From: Bacillota bacterium
GTDB lineage: Bacteria > Bacillota > Clostridia > Lachnospirales > Lachnospiraceae
DNA: 64,000 nucleotides
Direction of reading: 5' to 3'
NCBI GenBank assembly: GCA_023423335.1
Contig: JAFAFU010000063.1
Location: forward strand, 1 to 64,000
The position numbers and the translations under genes are program-made. Under the pieces are notes generated by a model. The model saw nothing but the letters and a program-made list of their open reading frames with translations. It searched no databases and had not been told where the DNA came from. Below are positions 33,221-41,149 of this stretch, in pieces (position 1 is the first letter of the stretch; each line of letters begins with the position of its first letter).

Positions 33221-34612
33221 ATGAATGGAAGAGTAAGGACGGGTCCGGCCTTATTGCTGGCATCCATGCTTTTTGCCGCAGCCCTGACCGGCTGTCAGGA
33301 AAATAAGGCGGATAATAAAAATAAGACGATGAAGCCGGTAAGCGAGCTGGGTGCCGGAGGTATGGATTTATCCCCGGAAGGGGAGGCGGCGGTTCCCGCC
33401 AGAGGGACAGTCACCGCCGGTGAAGCTGAGGGAATGAGCAGCCAGCAGGCGGTTTCACAGGGCGACAGGAAGATAATCGACGGATATGATATTACGGCTG
33501 CTACCACCGGGACTAGGCTGAAGGATGCCTATTCCCGTTATTTCACCATGGGCGTCGCAATTAACGGCAGCCAGATCTCAAACAGCAGCATCATGTCGAA
33601 TGCCATGACAGAGATTATGAAATACCATTTTAACAGTACAACTTACAGCAACCTGATGAAGCCCTCCTATCTATTGGACCAGAGAGGCAGCATCAGAAAC
33701 TACAGAGAGGGAATTACTACTCCGGCGGTAACTTTTGACAGTGTAATCGACGGACTGGAGTTTTGTAAGGACAACAATATTAAAATGAGAGGGCATGTCC
33801 TCGTCTGGCACGAGCAGGCTCCGGACTGGTTCTTCCGTGAAGGATACGAAAGCAATGGGGAATATGTGGATAAAGAAACCATGCTGCTTCGGATGGAAAG
33901 TTATATCAGGCAGGTACTTACCTTTGTACAGACGGAATATCCCGGGATCATTTACTGCTGGGATGTCGTAAATGAAGCAGTGGAAAATACACAAGGCTAT
34001 TACGAGCTGGAGAGCGGATATGAAATCCGTACCCAATATCACAGCGGGGAGAACCTCTGGTATAAGGTGATCGGCGTCGATTATGTGGAGAAGGCTTTCG
34101 AATTTGCCAGGAAGTATGCGGACCCGACGGTAAAATTGTTTTATAATGATTATAATACCTTCCAGGAAGCCAAAACCCAGAGCATCTATGATCTGGTATT
34201 TAACCTAAAGCAGAAGGGGCTGGTGGATGGAGTCGGCTTGCAGGGCTATATGAACCTGGATTATCCTCCGATTAACAGCGGCACCGATAATTTCAGGTCG
34301 GCACTTTCGAAGCTGTCCGGTTTAGAACTCGAAATACACATCACCGAATTGACGATCCGGAGCCAGGATAAAGAGGCACAGAGCTTCAAGCTGCAGGGAG
34401 AGAAGTATAACGAATTGTTCCAGCTGCTGGTTGAGATGGACAAAGGAGGCGGAGGACCAGCCGACATCGCCAATGTTACCTTCTTTGCACTGATGGATGA
34501 ATATCTCTTCTATAAGAATATGCCGAACAGTTCACCGGAATATCACCGGCTGTTCGACGGTAACCTTCAGCCGAAGCCAGCATTTTATGATGTTCTCTCA
34601 GTGGTGGATTAA
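33221..34612 (+). CDS. GH10 endo-beta-1,4-xylanase lipoprotein
   Basis: The 463-aa product starts with a lipoprotein signal ending LTGC (C25), then a roughly 70-residue low-complexity linker, then a single GH10 barrel. The acid/base E252 lies in CWDVVNEAVE and the nucleophile E376 in IHITELTI. HVLVWHEQAPDWFF and GLQGYMNLDYPP are also typical. It should hydrolyse xylan at the cell surface, consistent with a plant-fibre-degrading anaerobe. No carbohydrate-binding module is present. It is followed by its own terminator. Confidence 0.93.
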   Translation: MNGRVRTGPALLLASMLFAAALTGCQENKADNKNKTMKPVSELGAGGMDLSPEGEAAVPARGTVTAGEAEGMSSQQAVSQGDRKIIDGYDITAATTGTRLKDAYSRYFTMGVAINGSQISNSSIMSNAMTEIMKYHFNSTTYSNLMKPSYLLDQRGSIRNYREGITTPAVTFDSVIDGLEFCKDNNIKMRGHVLVWHEQAPDWFFREGYESNGEYVDKETMLLRMESYIRQVLTFVQTEYPGIIYCWDVVNEAVENTQGYYELESGYEIRTQYHSGENLWYKVIGVDYVEKAFEFARKYADPTVKLFYNDYNTFQEAKTQSIYDLVFNLKQKGLVDGVGLQGYMNLDYPPINSGTDNFRSALSKLSGLELEIHITELTIRSQDKEAQSFKLQGEKYNELFQLLVEMDKGGGGPADIANVTFFALMDEYLFYKNMPNSSPEYHRLFDGNLQPKPAFYDVLSVVD

Positions 34613-34621
34613 GATAATAAT

Positions 34622-34657
34622 GGAGCAGTGGGACAGCAAATTCCTGCTGCTCCTTTT
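34622..34657 (+). terminator. Rho-independent terminator after the xylanase
   Basis: GGAGCAG pairs with CTGCTCC and is followed by TTTT, starting 10 bp after the stop codon. Confidence 0.8.
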
Positions 34658-34700
34658 CAAAGAAAGGTATCGGCTGAAAATGACGGAATGGAGGAAAGAG

Positions 34701-34788
34701 TGAAAGCAAAATCACTTTCACTTGGAAAGAACCCGCAAAGCGGCTTCTTTCATCAGATTTTGTAATGGCGCAAAGCGCCATAATGGAG
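34701..34788 (+). repeat. Multi-hairpin leader before queA
   Basis: Three consecutive hairpins are visible: a TCACTTTCACTT region, GAAAGAA-CCCGC-AAA-GCGG-CTTCTTTC, and ATGGCGC-AAA-GCGCCAT. The last ends directly at AATGGAGG. The layout resembles the other leader modules ending at a ribosome binding site. Confidence 0.55.
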
Positions 34789-34793
34789 GAAAT

Positions 34794-35852
34794 ATGAAAA
34801 CACAGGATTTTTATTATACATTACCCGAGGAATTAATTGCCCAGGACCCGTTAACGGACCGGTCAGGCTCCAGATTACTGGTATTGGATAAGGATACCGG
34901 CAAAATCACCCATAAGACCTTTCGGGATATCAAGCAGTTTTTATGTCCGGGAGACTGCCTGGTAATCAACGATACTAAGGTAATCCCGGCCCGGCTGATT
35001 GGCGAGAAGATCAGGGAGGATACCGGGGGTACTGCCGGTGAGGAGGCTCATGGGGCAAAGCTTGAGCTTCTTCTCTTAAAACGCAGGGAGAACGATATCT
35101 GGGAGACTCTGGTAAAGCCCGGTAAGAAGGCAAGGCCGGGAACCGGGATTAACTTTGGAAATGGTCTGCTGACCGGAGAAATTTTAGATATTATCGAGGA
35201 AGGAAACCGGCTGGTGAAGTTTCACTATCAGGGGATATTTGAAGAGATTCTTGACCGGCTTGGTGAAATGCCGCTTCCGCCCTATATCACCCACCGCCTT
35301 GAGGATAAGAACCGGTATCAGACCGTATATGCGAAATATGAAGGTTCCGCTGCGGCACCTACGGCAGGGCTGCATTTTACGAAGGAATTATTATCGGAAA
35401 TTGAAGAGCTGGGAATACGGATTGCCAGGGTTACCCTTCATGTGGGGCTGGGTACCTTCCGACCGGTTAAGGTGGATAATGTCATGGAACATCATATGCA
35501 TTCGGAATTCTATCAGGTGCACCCGGAGGAAGCAGAAAAAATAAACAGGACCAAAGCAGAGGGAGGACGAATCATCTGTGTTGGAACTACGAGCTGCCGT
35601 ACGATAGAATCTGCCGCAGATGAAAATGGTATGGTTTTAGCCGGAAGCGGGGATACCTCCATATTCATTTATCCGGGTTATCGCTTTAAGGTACTGGACG
35701 CTTTAATTACGAATTTCCATCTGCCGGAATCCACCCTGATGATGCTGGTATCGGCTCTGGCAGGAAGAGAGCATATCATGGATGCATACCAGGAAGCTGT
35801 GAAGGAGCGCTACCGGTTTTTCAGCTTCGGAGATGCCATGCTTATACAATAA
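34794..35852 (+). CDS. queA: S-adenosylmethionine:tRNA ribosyltransferase-isomerase
   Basis: QueA builds epoxyqueuosine on tRNA wobble G34 positions from preQ1. The 352-aa product opens MKTQDFYYTLPEELIAQDP. It contains the family segments VINDTKVIPARLIG, YEGSAAAPTAGLHFT, HVGLGTFRPVKV and TNFHLPESTLMMLVSALAG. The start at 34794 is set by GGAGG at 34784-34788. No other queuosine gene is nearby. The leader is hairpin-rich. Confidence 0.95.
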   Translation: MKTQDFYYTLPEELIAQDPLTDRSGSRLLVLDKDTGKITHKTFRDIKQFLCPGDCLVINDTKVIPARLIGEKIREDTGGTAGEEAHGAKLELLLLKRRENDIWETLVKPGKKARPGTGINFGNGLLTGEILDIIEEGNRLVKFHYQGIFEEILDRLGEMPLPPYITHRLEDKNRYQTVYAKYEGSAAAPTAGLHFTKELLSEIEELGIRIARVTLHVGLGTFRPVKVDNVMEHHMHSEFYQVHPEEAEKINRTKAEGGRIICVGTTSCRTIESAADENGMVLAGSGDTSIFIYPGYRFKVLDALITNFHLPESTLMMLVSALAGREHIMDAYQEAVKERYRFFSFGDAMLIQ

Positions 35853-35899
35853 TACTTGGAAAAGGCAGACAAAGCTGACGGGAGAGGATGGTTTATAAC

Positions 35900-36481
35900 A
35901 TGTTTGCATTAATACTAATGATGGAGGCCGGAGAAAGTAGGGATAAGCTGGAAGAGCTTTATCTTACCTATCATAGGGAGTTATATTATGTAGCATATCA
36001 GATTCTGATGGACTATCATGATGCACAGGACGTCCTGCAGACTGCTTTTATAAAATTGTCGAAACATCTGGATAAAATAAGTGAAGTTAAGTGCAAGAAA
36101 ACAAGAGCATATCTGGTTATTATAGTAAGAAACCTCTCCTTTGACCGGTATCATGAGAAAAAGAGGACTGTACTGACCGATTTTGACAGGGAAGGAGAGG
36201 ATATCCCTGATAAAAACATTTCCCTGGAGGATTATGTACTTCAACTGGAAAGGGGAAAAGAACTGGCCGCAGCCTTACAGAAAATCAATACGAGTTACGC
36301 CGATATTCTTACCTTAAAATACTACTATGAATACAGTAATGCTGAGATCGCGGAGTTATTCAATATGACTGTGGATAATGTCAGTCTGAAACTGCATCGT
36401 GCTAAGAGCGCTTTAAAGAGAATTCTTTCAGAAGGAGGGAGCAGGATTGAAAAAGGAAGTAAATATGGACCTGAGTTATAA
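35900..36481 (+). CDS. ECF-type RNA polymerase sigma factor
   Basis: The 193-aa product has sigma region 2 (LEELYLTYHRELYYVAYQIL, DAQDVLQTAFIKL) and region 4 with a helix-turn-helix (YADILTLKYYYEYSNAEIAELFNMTVDNVSLKLHRAKSALKR, split here by reading regions). Two ATGs, at 35888 and 35900, are possible. The first abuts the GGAGAGG, so the second is preferred. It overlaps the DUF4367 gene, so the two are translationally linked. The partner presumably controls its activity, as anti-sigma factors do. Confidence 0.88.
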   Translation: MFALILMMEAGESRDKLEELYLTYHRELYYVAYQILMDYHDAQDVLQTAFIKLSKHLDKISEVKCKKTRAYLVIIVRNLSFDRYHEKKRTVLTDFDREGEDIPDKNISLEDYVLQLERGKELAAALQKINTSYADILTLKYYYEYSNAEIAELFNMTVDNVSLKLHRAKSALKRILSEGGSRIEKGSKYGPEL

Positions 36482-37187
36482 ATCTGCTCTGGAGGAGAAT
36501 TTCCTGACGCATATTGGATATGAGTATGCCGGACTGATCTGTGAGCAGCTTGATACGAAAGAACAGTACATAAGGGAAATTGAGGTTCCTGAGAGCCTGG
36601 ACACATGGTTTGCCGCCTTTCTAAAGCAAAAAAGAAGGAAGAAGAGGCGGATGAGACTTTTAACCTATGCAAAGAGGGCAGCAGCAATCCTGATCGTACT
36701 GTTTGGGATTAATTATATTCTGGTTTCAAATGTGGATGCCTACCGTATCAGGTGGCTGAATATAATTACCGGCATACAGAAGCAGTTTACACAGATTGAC
36801 ATGGTTGAGGAGGAGGGAGCAGGCACCCTGTTTGTACCGGACGATTGGGCGGGAAATTATTATCTTAGCTATCTTCCCGCAGGATATCAGTTGTCTGATT
36901 CGTTGAAGCAGAAATCAGTGATTACTTTGGTTTATACCAATTCTGAAGGAAAGCAGATTATATTTAACCAGTTCAGCCAGAATTCCTCCAGCCGTATCGA
37001 CAGTGAGGGCGGAGAAGTCTCTGACGTATTGATTAACGGTGACCAAAAAGCTATTTATCTTCAGAAGAAGGATTCTTCCATCCTCAGCTGGGTGCAGGAG
37101 GGAACTGTATTTCAGATCAGCGGGATGAATATCAGCCTTAAGGAGCTGATCCAGATAGCGGAAGGCATTAATCTGCAAAAAAAATAA
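36465..37187 (+). CDS. DUF4367 membrane protein, probable anti-sigma partner
   Basis: The 240-aa form from the ATG at 36465 has a cytoplasmic N-terminus with a basic RRKKRRMR patch, one membrane segment (about residues 62-80) and an extracytoplasmic DUF4367-like domain. That domain shows DWAGNYYLSYLPAGYQLSDS and ends in the EGTVFQISGMNISLKELIQIAEG helix. A TTG start at 36447 with a stronger site (GAAGGAGG) is an alternative. It overlaps the sigma gene by 17-35 bp. Such proteins act as sensors paired with ECF factors; the signal is unknown. Confidence 0.78.
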   Translation: MDLSYKSALEENFLTHIGYEYAGLICEQLDTKEQYIREIEVPESLDTWFAAFLKQKRRKKRRMRLLTYAKRAAAILIVLFGINYILVSNVDAYRIRWLNIITGIQKQFTQIDMVEEEGAGTLFVPDDWAGNYYLSYLPAGYQLSDSLKQKSVITLVYTNSEGKQIIFNQFSQNSSSRIDSEGGEVSDVLINGDQKAIYLQKKDSSILSWVQEGTVFQISGMNISLKELIQIAEGINLQKK

Positions 37188-37254
37188 AAATAATATGGAA
37201 ACCAGTGCAAGATATTACCTCCTTCATCGTTTATTTGATGAAAGGAGGTTTTCT

Positions 37255-37365
37255 GTTGAAAAGAGAATACTTTTCAAAAGGCGGATTTAGGAATTCGCTA
37301 TGTAAAACAGCACACATGTGCTTTTCACTCACTGGATTAGAGGCCTGTGAAGCAGGCGGAATGGA
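37255..37365 (+). repeat. Hairpin leader module before the DUF6147 gene
   Basis: TTGAAAAGAGAATACTTTTCAA, then ACAGCACACATGTGCTTTT, then GCCTGTGAAGCAGGC follow in order. They end in GGAATGGAGG at the ribosome binding site. The order mirrors that at 26098-26175. Confidence 0.6.
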
Positions 37366-37372
37366 GGTACTT

Positions 37373-37795
37373 ATGAAAAAGTATTACAAATTGGCAGCAA
37401 TATGTATGTTATTTGTTATGAGTGGGCTTGTTCTCCCATCCAAAGCGGCCGCAGCAGCGGATGCAAATCTGATTATGAAGCCAATGTATGTTGAAATTGA
37501 TTCCTTCACAAATTCCTTTGATATTGATTCAAGCGGGCTCGCAAGTGTATATTCTGCGGTTTTTTCGGCACACGCAGATAACACCGTGGTACTTGTATAT
37601 CTTCAGAGGTATACCGGCGGCTCCTGGTCCACGGTCACCAGCTGGTATGGTTCTGCTATCGGCCCCTATGCCTATGCGAACGGTACGCGTACCGTATCCC
37701 ATGGGCAATACAGAATTCAATCGTACTGTTATGTATATATTAATGGCAGTCTCGTAGATCATGATATCTATACCAGTTATGTAGTAACATATTGA
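37373..37795 (+). CDS. Secreted DUF6147-like protein
   Basis: The 140-aa product has an N-terminal signal peptide (KLAAICMLFVMSGLVLPSKA, probable cleavage after SKAAAA). The mature beta-rich domain of about 110 residues includes the phrases VVLVYLQRYTGGSWSTVTSW and YRIQSYCYVYINGSLVDHD. This looks like the DUF6147 family of small secreted Firmicute proteins; no enzyme motif is visible. The start at 37373 is set by GGAGG. It follows the sigma/anti-sigma pair, so it is a possible target of that system. Confidence 0.7.
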   Translation: MKKYYKLAAICMLFVMSGLVLPSKAAAAADANLIMKPMYVEIDSFTNSFDIDSSGLASVYSAVFSAHADNTVVLVYLQRYTGGSWSTVTSWYGSAIGPYAYANGTRTVSHGQYRIQSYCYVYINGSLVDHDIYTSYVVTY

Positions 37796-37828
37796 CCGGA
37801 TTAATTACAAGGGGTTGATTACGGTATG

Positions 37829-37850
37829 AAGGGACCTGTGCAGGTCCCTT
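37829..37850 (+). terminator. Hairpin after the DUF6147 gene
   Basis: AAGGGACCTG-TG-CAGGTCCCTT is a 10-bp perfect palindrome, followed by only a short pyrimidine stretch. Confidence 0.55.
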
Positions 37851-37891
37851 CTGCACATGTTTGATACGAGGGGGGCAATACGGAACATCTT

Positions 37892-38557
37892 ATGAGAGAA
37901 AAGGGTAAAGACAATGAACTGATAAAGGAATCTCCTTATGGATTCTTTAAAAATATATTAATAATAAGTACACTCACCTTATTGATCAGGATTTTTACCG
38001 ATTTGTATCTTTTGCATGGGGATCCGTACGGCTATTATGAATCAAAATATGAATCTGATTTTATTCTGATCGGTGTCATTGCAGAGTATGTGATAATGCT
38101 TTTGTTCTTTGCCGTTAACTTATTCGAAAGGCAAAATAAGACTTGCAGATTAATCATCAAGATCTGGTTGGTTTCCTATCTGGTCACCACGATTATCTGG
38201 GCCGTTATTGCCGATATAGTACGGCTGTTGATATATAACAAAGGGGCTGGCATCGGCGGCTGTATGGAAATAGCACCTCCAATCCAGGAGACCTATATGG
38301 TTTTCTCATCCCTGGTTATATCCTTAGCCATATATCACACGGGGAAGGCTCTGGCTTCACATACCCTGAAACTGACGGGAATACTGTATTTACCGGTCAC
38401 CTTATTCGTTGTTTGCGGTGGGAGGCTTTATCTCACAAAGGAATACTATCCGGCTGTGCAATTGGACATAATCTCTTATTTATGTAATATTCAATACATC
38501 ATATGGCTGTTCATTATCCTAATCCAAATCAGAGGCGGCTCTGAGGATCATGCTTAA
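37892..38557 (+). CDS. Multipass membrane protein, unrecognised
   Basis: The 221-aa product has about six hydrophobic segments (near residues 20-38, 60-80, 91-112, 132-150, 162-180, 198-214) separated by short charged loops, one containing GAGIGGCMEIAPPIQETY. No family was recognised. The ATG at 37892 lacks a well-spaced ribosome binding site; GGGGGG lies about 14 nt upstream. A terminator follows it. Codon use looks like its neighbours. Confidence 0.65.
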   Translation: MREKGKDNELIKESPYGFFKNILIISTLTLLIRIFTDLYLLHGDPYGYYESKYESDFILIGVIAEYVIMLLFFAVNLFERQNKTCRLIIKIWLVSYLVTTIIWAVIADIVRLLIYNKGAGIGGCMEIAPPIQETYMVFSSLVISLAIYHTGKALASHTLKLTGILYLPVTLFVVCGGRLYLTKEYYPAVQLDIISYLCNIQYIIWLFIILIQIRGGSEDHA

Positions 38558-38576
38558 GCTCCCGATATATAAATCG

Positions 38577-38616
38577 GCCCCTGAACCGGTTCAAATATCC
38601 GGTGCAAGGGCTTTTT
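38577..38616 (+). terminator. Rho-independent terminator after the membrane protein gene
   Basis: GCCCCTG-AA-CCGG pairs with CCGG-TG-CAAGGGC with one mismatch, followed by TTTTT. It lies just beyond the end of the convergent flavoprotein gene. Confidence 0.7.
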
Positions 38617-38624
38617 ATTTTATG

Positions 38625-40028
38625 CTATTTTAAATTCATCCGGTTCAATATACTTCTGCCCACGCTGATTCCATTGGCGGAGGCTTGCTGCAGGCCTCGG
38701 GTAACACTTGCGCCGTCACCGATTGCTCTTAAGCCTTCCACACTGGTTTCAAAATCCTTATTGACCACCACTTTGTTGGAATAGAATTTAACCTCCACGC
38801 CATAGAGCAGGGTTTCATCACTGGCAATACCGGGAGTGACCTTATCCAGAGCCAGGAGTATTTCCTTGATATCCACCATAATACGGTGAGGGAATACCAG
38901 AGACAGATCTCCAGGTACGGCATCCTTCAGGGTGGGAATTAGGTTGTTTCTGCAAAGACGCTCCTCCGTGGTTCTTCTTCCTCTTTGAAAATCACCAAAG
39001 GTCTGCACCAGGATTCTGCCGCCGCAGAGCATATTGCTCAGCTGTGCGATATGCTTACCGTATTCAATCGGAGTTTTGAAGGGCTTGGTAAAATTCTTGG
39101 ATACCAGAATTGCAAAATTTGTATTATTTGTTTTGTACTCCTTGGATTTATAGGCATGCCCGTTCACGACTGCCAGATTATTTTCATAATATTCGGTTGC
39201 CACCTCACCGGAAGGGTTTGTACAGAAGGTACGGACCTTATCGTCAAAAGTGGGAGTATAATAAACCAGCTTAGCCTCATAGAGATTCTTATTAAGGAAT
39301 TCCATGACTTCATCACGGACCTCCACACGAACACCAATGTCCACAGTTCCAACCTTTGTCTCAATTCCGTGGGTGTGACAGATCTGGCTGAACCAGTCGG
39401 AGCCTTCTCTGCCGATGGCCGCCACAATTTCGTCGGCGTAGAAGGTATCTCCCTTTGCGGTTGTGACGCCTTTCGCTTTCCGGTCTTCAATCAGGATGTC
39501 TCCCACCATTGTATTAAACAGCATCTCCACACCGGAGGCAAGCAGATGCTCCTGCAGACGGGTATAAATCTTATATCCTTCCTCCGTACCGAGGTGGCGG
39601 ATCGGACACTCAATCAGTTTAAGATTGGCATTAATCGCCCGTCTTCTGATTTCCCGGATTTCTGCCTCCTTATCCACACCATATACATTCGTATCGGCAC
39701 CGAATTTCAGATAAATATCATCGGATTCCTTAATTAACTCACGGGCAGTATCATAGCCCAGGATTTCAGGGAGGTTGCCGCCTACATCCGGGGAAAGGGA
39801 CAGCTTACCGTCGGAGAATGCGCCTGCACCGGCAAAACCCGTAGTGATGGAACAGGGCTTGCAGCCCACGCACTGCTTGGTGACACGCTTCGGACAGGTC
39901 CGCTTTTCAATCGGCCGGCCCTTTTCCACCATCAATATCTTAAGGTTTTTATTTTCCCTGATCAGTTCATAAGCACAAAATATGCCGGAGGGGCCGGCAC
40001 CTATTATAATCACATCATATTTCTGCAT
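38625..40028 (-). CDS. FAD-dependent oxidoreductase, COG2509 type
   Basis: The start at 40028 follows AAAGGAG by 8 nt and gives 467 aa beginning MQKYDVIIIGAGPSGIFCAYEL, a dinucleotide-binding fold. Inside are the cysteine-rich CPKRVTKQCVGCKPCSI (about residues 45-62) and VAAIGREGSDWF. The C-terminal FAD motif is AIGDGASVTRGLQQASANG. The family is a set of uncharacterised FAD dehydrogenases common in Clostridia; the cysteines may bind a cluster. The true substrate is not known. Confidence 0.85.
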   Translation of the reverse strand: MQKYDVIIIGAGPSGIFCAYELIRENKNLKILMVEKGRPIEKRTCPKRVTKQCVGCKPCSITTGFAGAGAFSDGKLSLSPDVGGNLPEILGYDTARELIKESDDIYLKFGADTNVYGVDKEAEIREIRRRAINANLKLIECPIRHLGTEEGYKIYTRLQEHLLASGVEMLFNTMVGDILIEDRKAKGVTTAKGDTFYADEIVAAIGREGSDWFSQICHTHGIETKVGTVDIGVRVEVRDEVMEFLNKNLYEAKLVYYTPTFDDKVRTFCTNPSGEVATEYYENNLAVVNGHAYKSKEYKTNNTNFAILVSKNFTKPFKTPIEYGKHIAQLSNMLCGGRILVQTFGDFQRGRRTTEERLCRNNLIPTLKDAVPGDLSLVFPHRIMVDIKEILLALDKVTPGIASDETLLYGVEVKFYSNKVVVNKDFETSVEGLRAIGDGASVTRGLQQASANGISVGRSILNRMNLK

Positions 40029-40076
40029 CCGCAACACTCCTTTTGTGTTTAGCAATCCTCGTCTGTAACCTCGCTC

Positions 40077-40105
40077 ATTCTATCATATATGCATGATAAA
40101 AACAA
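40077..40105 (-). promoter_or_regulatory. sigma-A promoter of the flavoprotein gene
   Basis: On the minus strand TTGTTT and TAGAAT are spaced 17 bp apart, about 50 bp upstream of the start codon. Confidence 0.55.
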
Positions 40106-40114
40106 GTGTCCGTA

Positions 40115-40909
40115 TCAGATAATATGATAATGTCTTAAGGCATGGGCAACCCCGTCCCGGTCCACATCCTCCGTCACAAAGGAAGCTTCCTTGCGTACTT
40201 CCTCGCTGGAATTACCCATGGCGATACTATGCCGCACATAGTTCAGCATGGGTAAATCATTGGAGCTGTCTCCAAGAGCATAGGTATTCTCGTGAGGAAT
40301 ACCCAGATGCTCTTCTAAAAATCGTATTCCGGTTGCTTTTGAAAAACCTGCCGGAACGATCTCGAAAAAATCATGACCGCGGTCGATGAATTCGAAAACA
40401 TTTTTATATTTTTTAAAAAAGCTTTTAAGGTCTCCGCCCTTTTGAGGAAGGATGCAGAATTTATCACCTTCGATATCCCTGTCATCGAAGGTCCTGACAG
40501 AAAAGCCATGAACCCTGATCTGGTCGTCCCTGACCTTAATAAAGAAGGGATTTTGCAACAGGGCATCATAATAAACAGCTTTTGTTCCTTCCAGCACCGC
40601 GTCCAGCCGGTATCTTCTGAAATCCTCCAAAAGGCGGATAATCAGCTCCGGCTGGAGAGTATGGTGGAGCAGGACGGAGCTTCCGAGGGAGATATAGGTA
40701 CCACAGCCGCAGACATAACCGTCAAAGCCGATGCCTGTAATTTCCTGCTCCATCTCTGCCAGGGTCCGTCCCGTATTTAAGCAGGCCAGATGTCCGTTCT
40801 TCTGCACTGCCTTTATCGCGGATCTGGTACTTTCGGAGATGCGGGAGGTTCTATGACTTAATATAGTTCCGTCCACATCGAAGAAAATGATTTTCCGGTC
40901 GTTATTCAT
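40115..40909 (-). CDS. Cof-type HAD-superfamily phosphatase
   Basis: The 264-aa product has HAD motif I FFDVDGTILSHRT, motif II LNTGR and motif III-IV ALGDSSNDLPMLNYVRHSIAMGNSS, with a C2-type cap in between. It belongs to the Cof/YwpJ group that dephosphorylates sugar phosphates and flavin or pyridoxal phosphates; substrate not determined. It starts at 40909 behind CATGGAGGATTATC, part of a repeat-type leader. It lies upstream of the flavoprotein gene on the same strand, 87 bp apart. Confidence 0.9.
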   Translation of the reverse strand: MNNDRKIIFFDVDGTILSHRTSRISESTRSAIKAVQKNGHLACLNTGRTLAEMEQEITGIGFDGYVCGCGTYISLGSSVLLHHTLQPELIIRLLEDFRRYRLDAVLEGTKAVYYDALLQNPFFIKVRDDQIRVHGFSVRTFDDRDIEGDKFCILPQKGGDLKSFFKKYKNVFEFIDRGHDFFEIVPAGFSKATGIRFLEEHLGIPHENTYALGDSSNDLPMLNYVRHSIAMGNSSEEVRKEASFVTEDVDRDGVAHALRHYHII

Positions 40910-40915
40910 GATAAT

Positions 40916-40964
40916 CCTCCATGCTGCCGATGCCCGAAAATCCCGGCGTCAGCATAATTCACAC
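40916..40964 (-). repeat. Repeat-type leader before the Cof phosphatase
   Basis: Read on the minus strand, GTGTGAATTAT is followed by GCTGACGCCGGG, a CCCGA/TCGGG hairpin, and then CGGCAGCATGGAGG at the ribosome binding site. Both ends match the spoIIIAB-spoIIIAC spacer. Confidence 0.55.
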
Positions 40965-41112
40965 GAACTGGCATAGCTGCCTTTGTCTTCGGTTTAGTAT
41001 TGTCATATTCTAGCATAATAAGCCGGAAAGGGAAAGGTTATTCAAAAAATATCATTAATATTTTAAAAAACAGATAAGAATGGTGAAAACAGGTAATTAA
41101 TCAGTCCTGTCA

Positions 41113-41121
41113 CATATAATA
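41113..41121 (+). promoter_or_regulatory. Sporulation-type -10 element candidate
   Basis: CATATAATA fits the -10 boxes of the mother-cell sigma factors (CATA-NNN-TA type), 29 bp before the GH18 gene. No clear partner -35 was found, so it is tentative. Confidence 0.35.
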
Positions 41122-41149
41122 AATACAAGGAAAGAATCTGAGGTAATTT

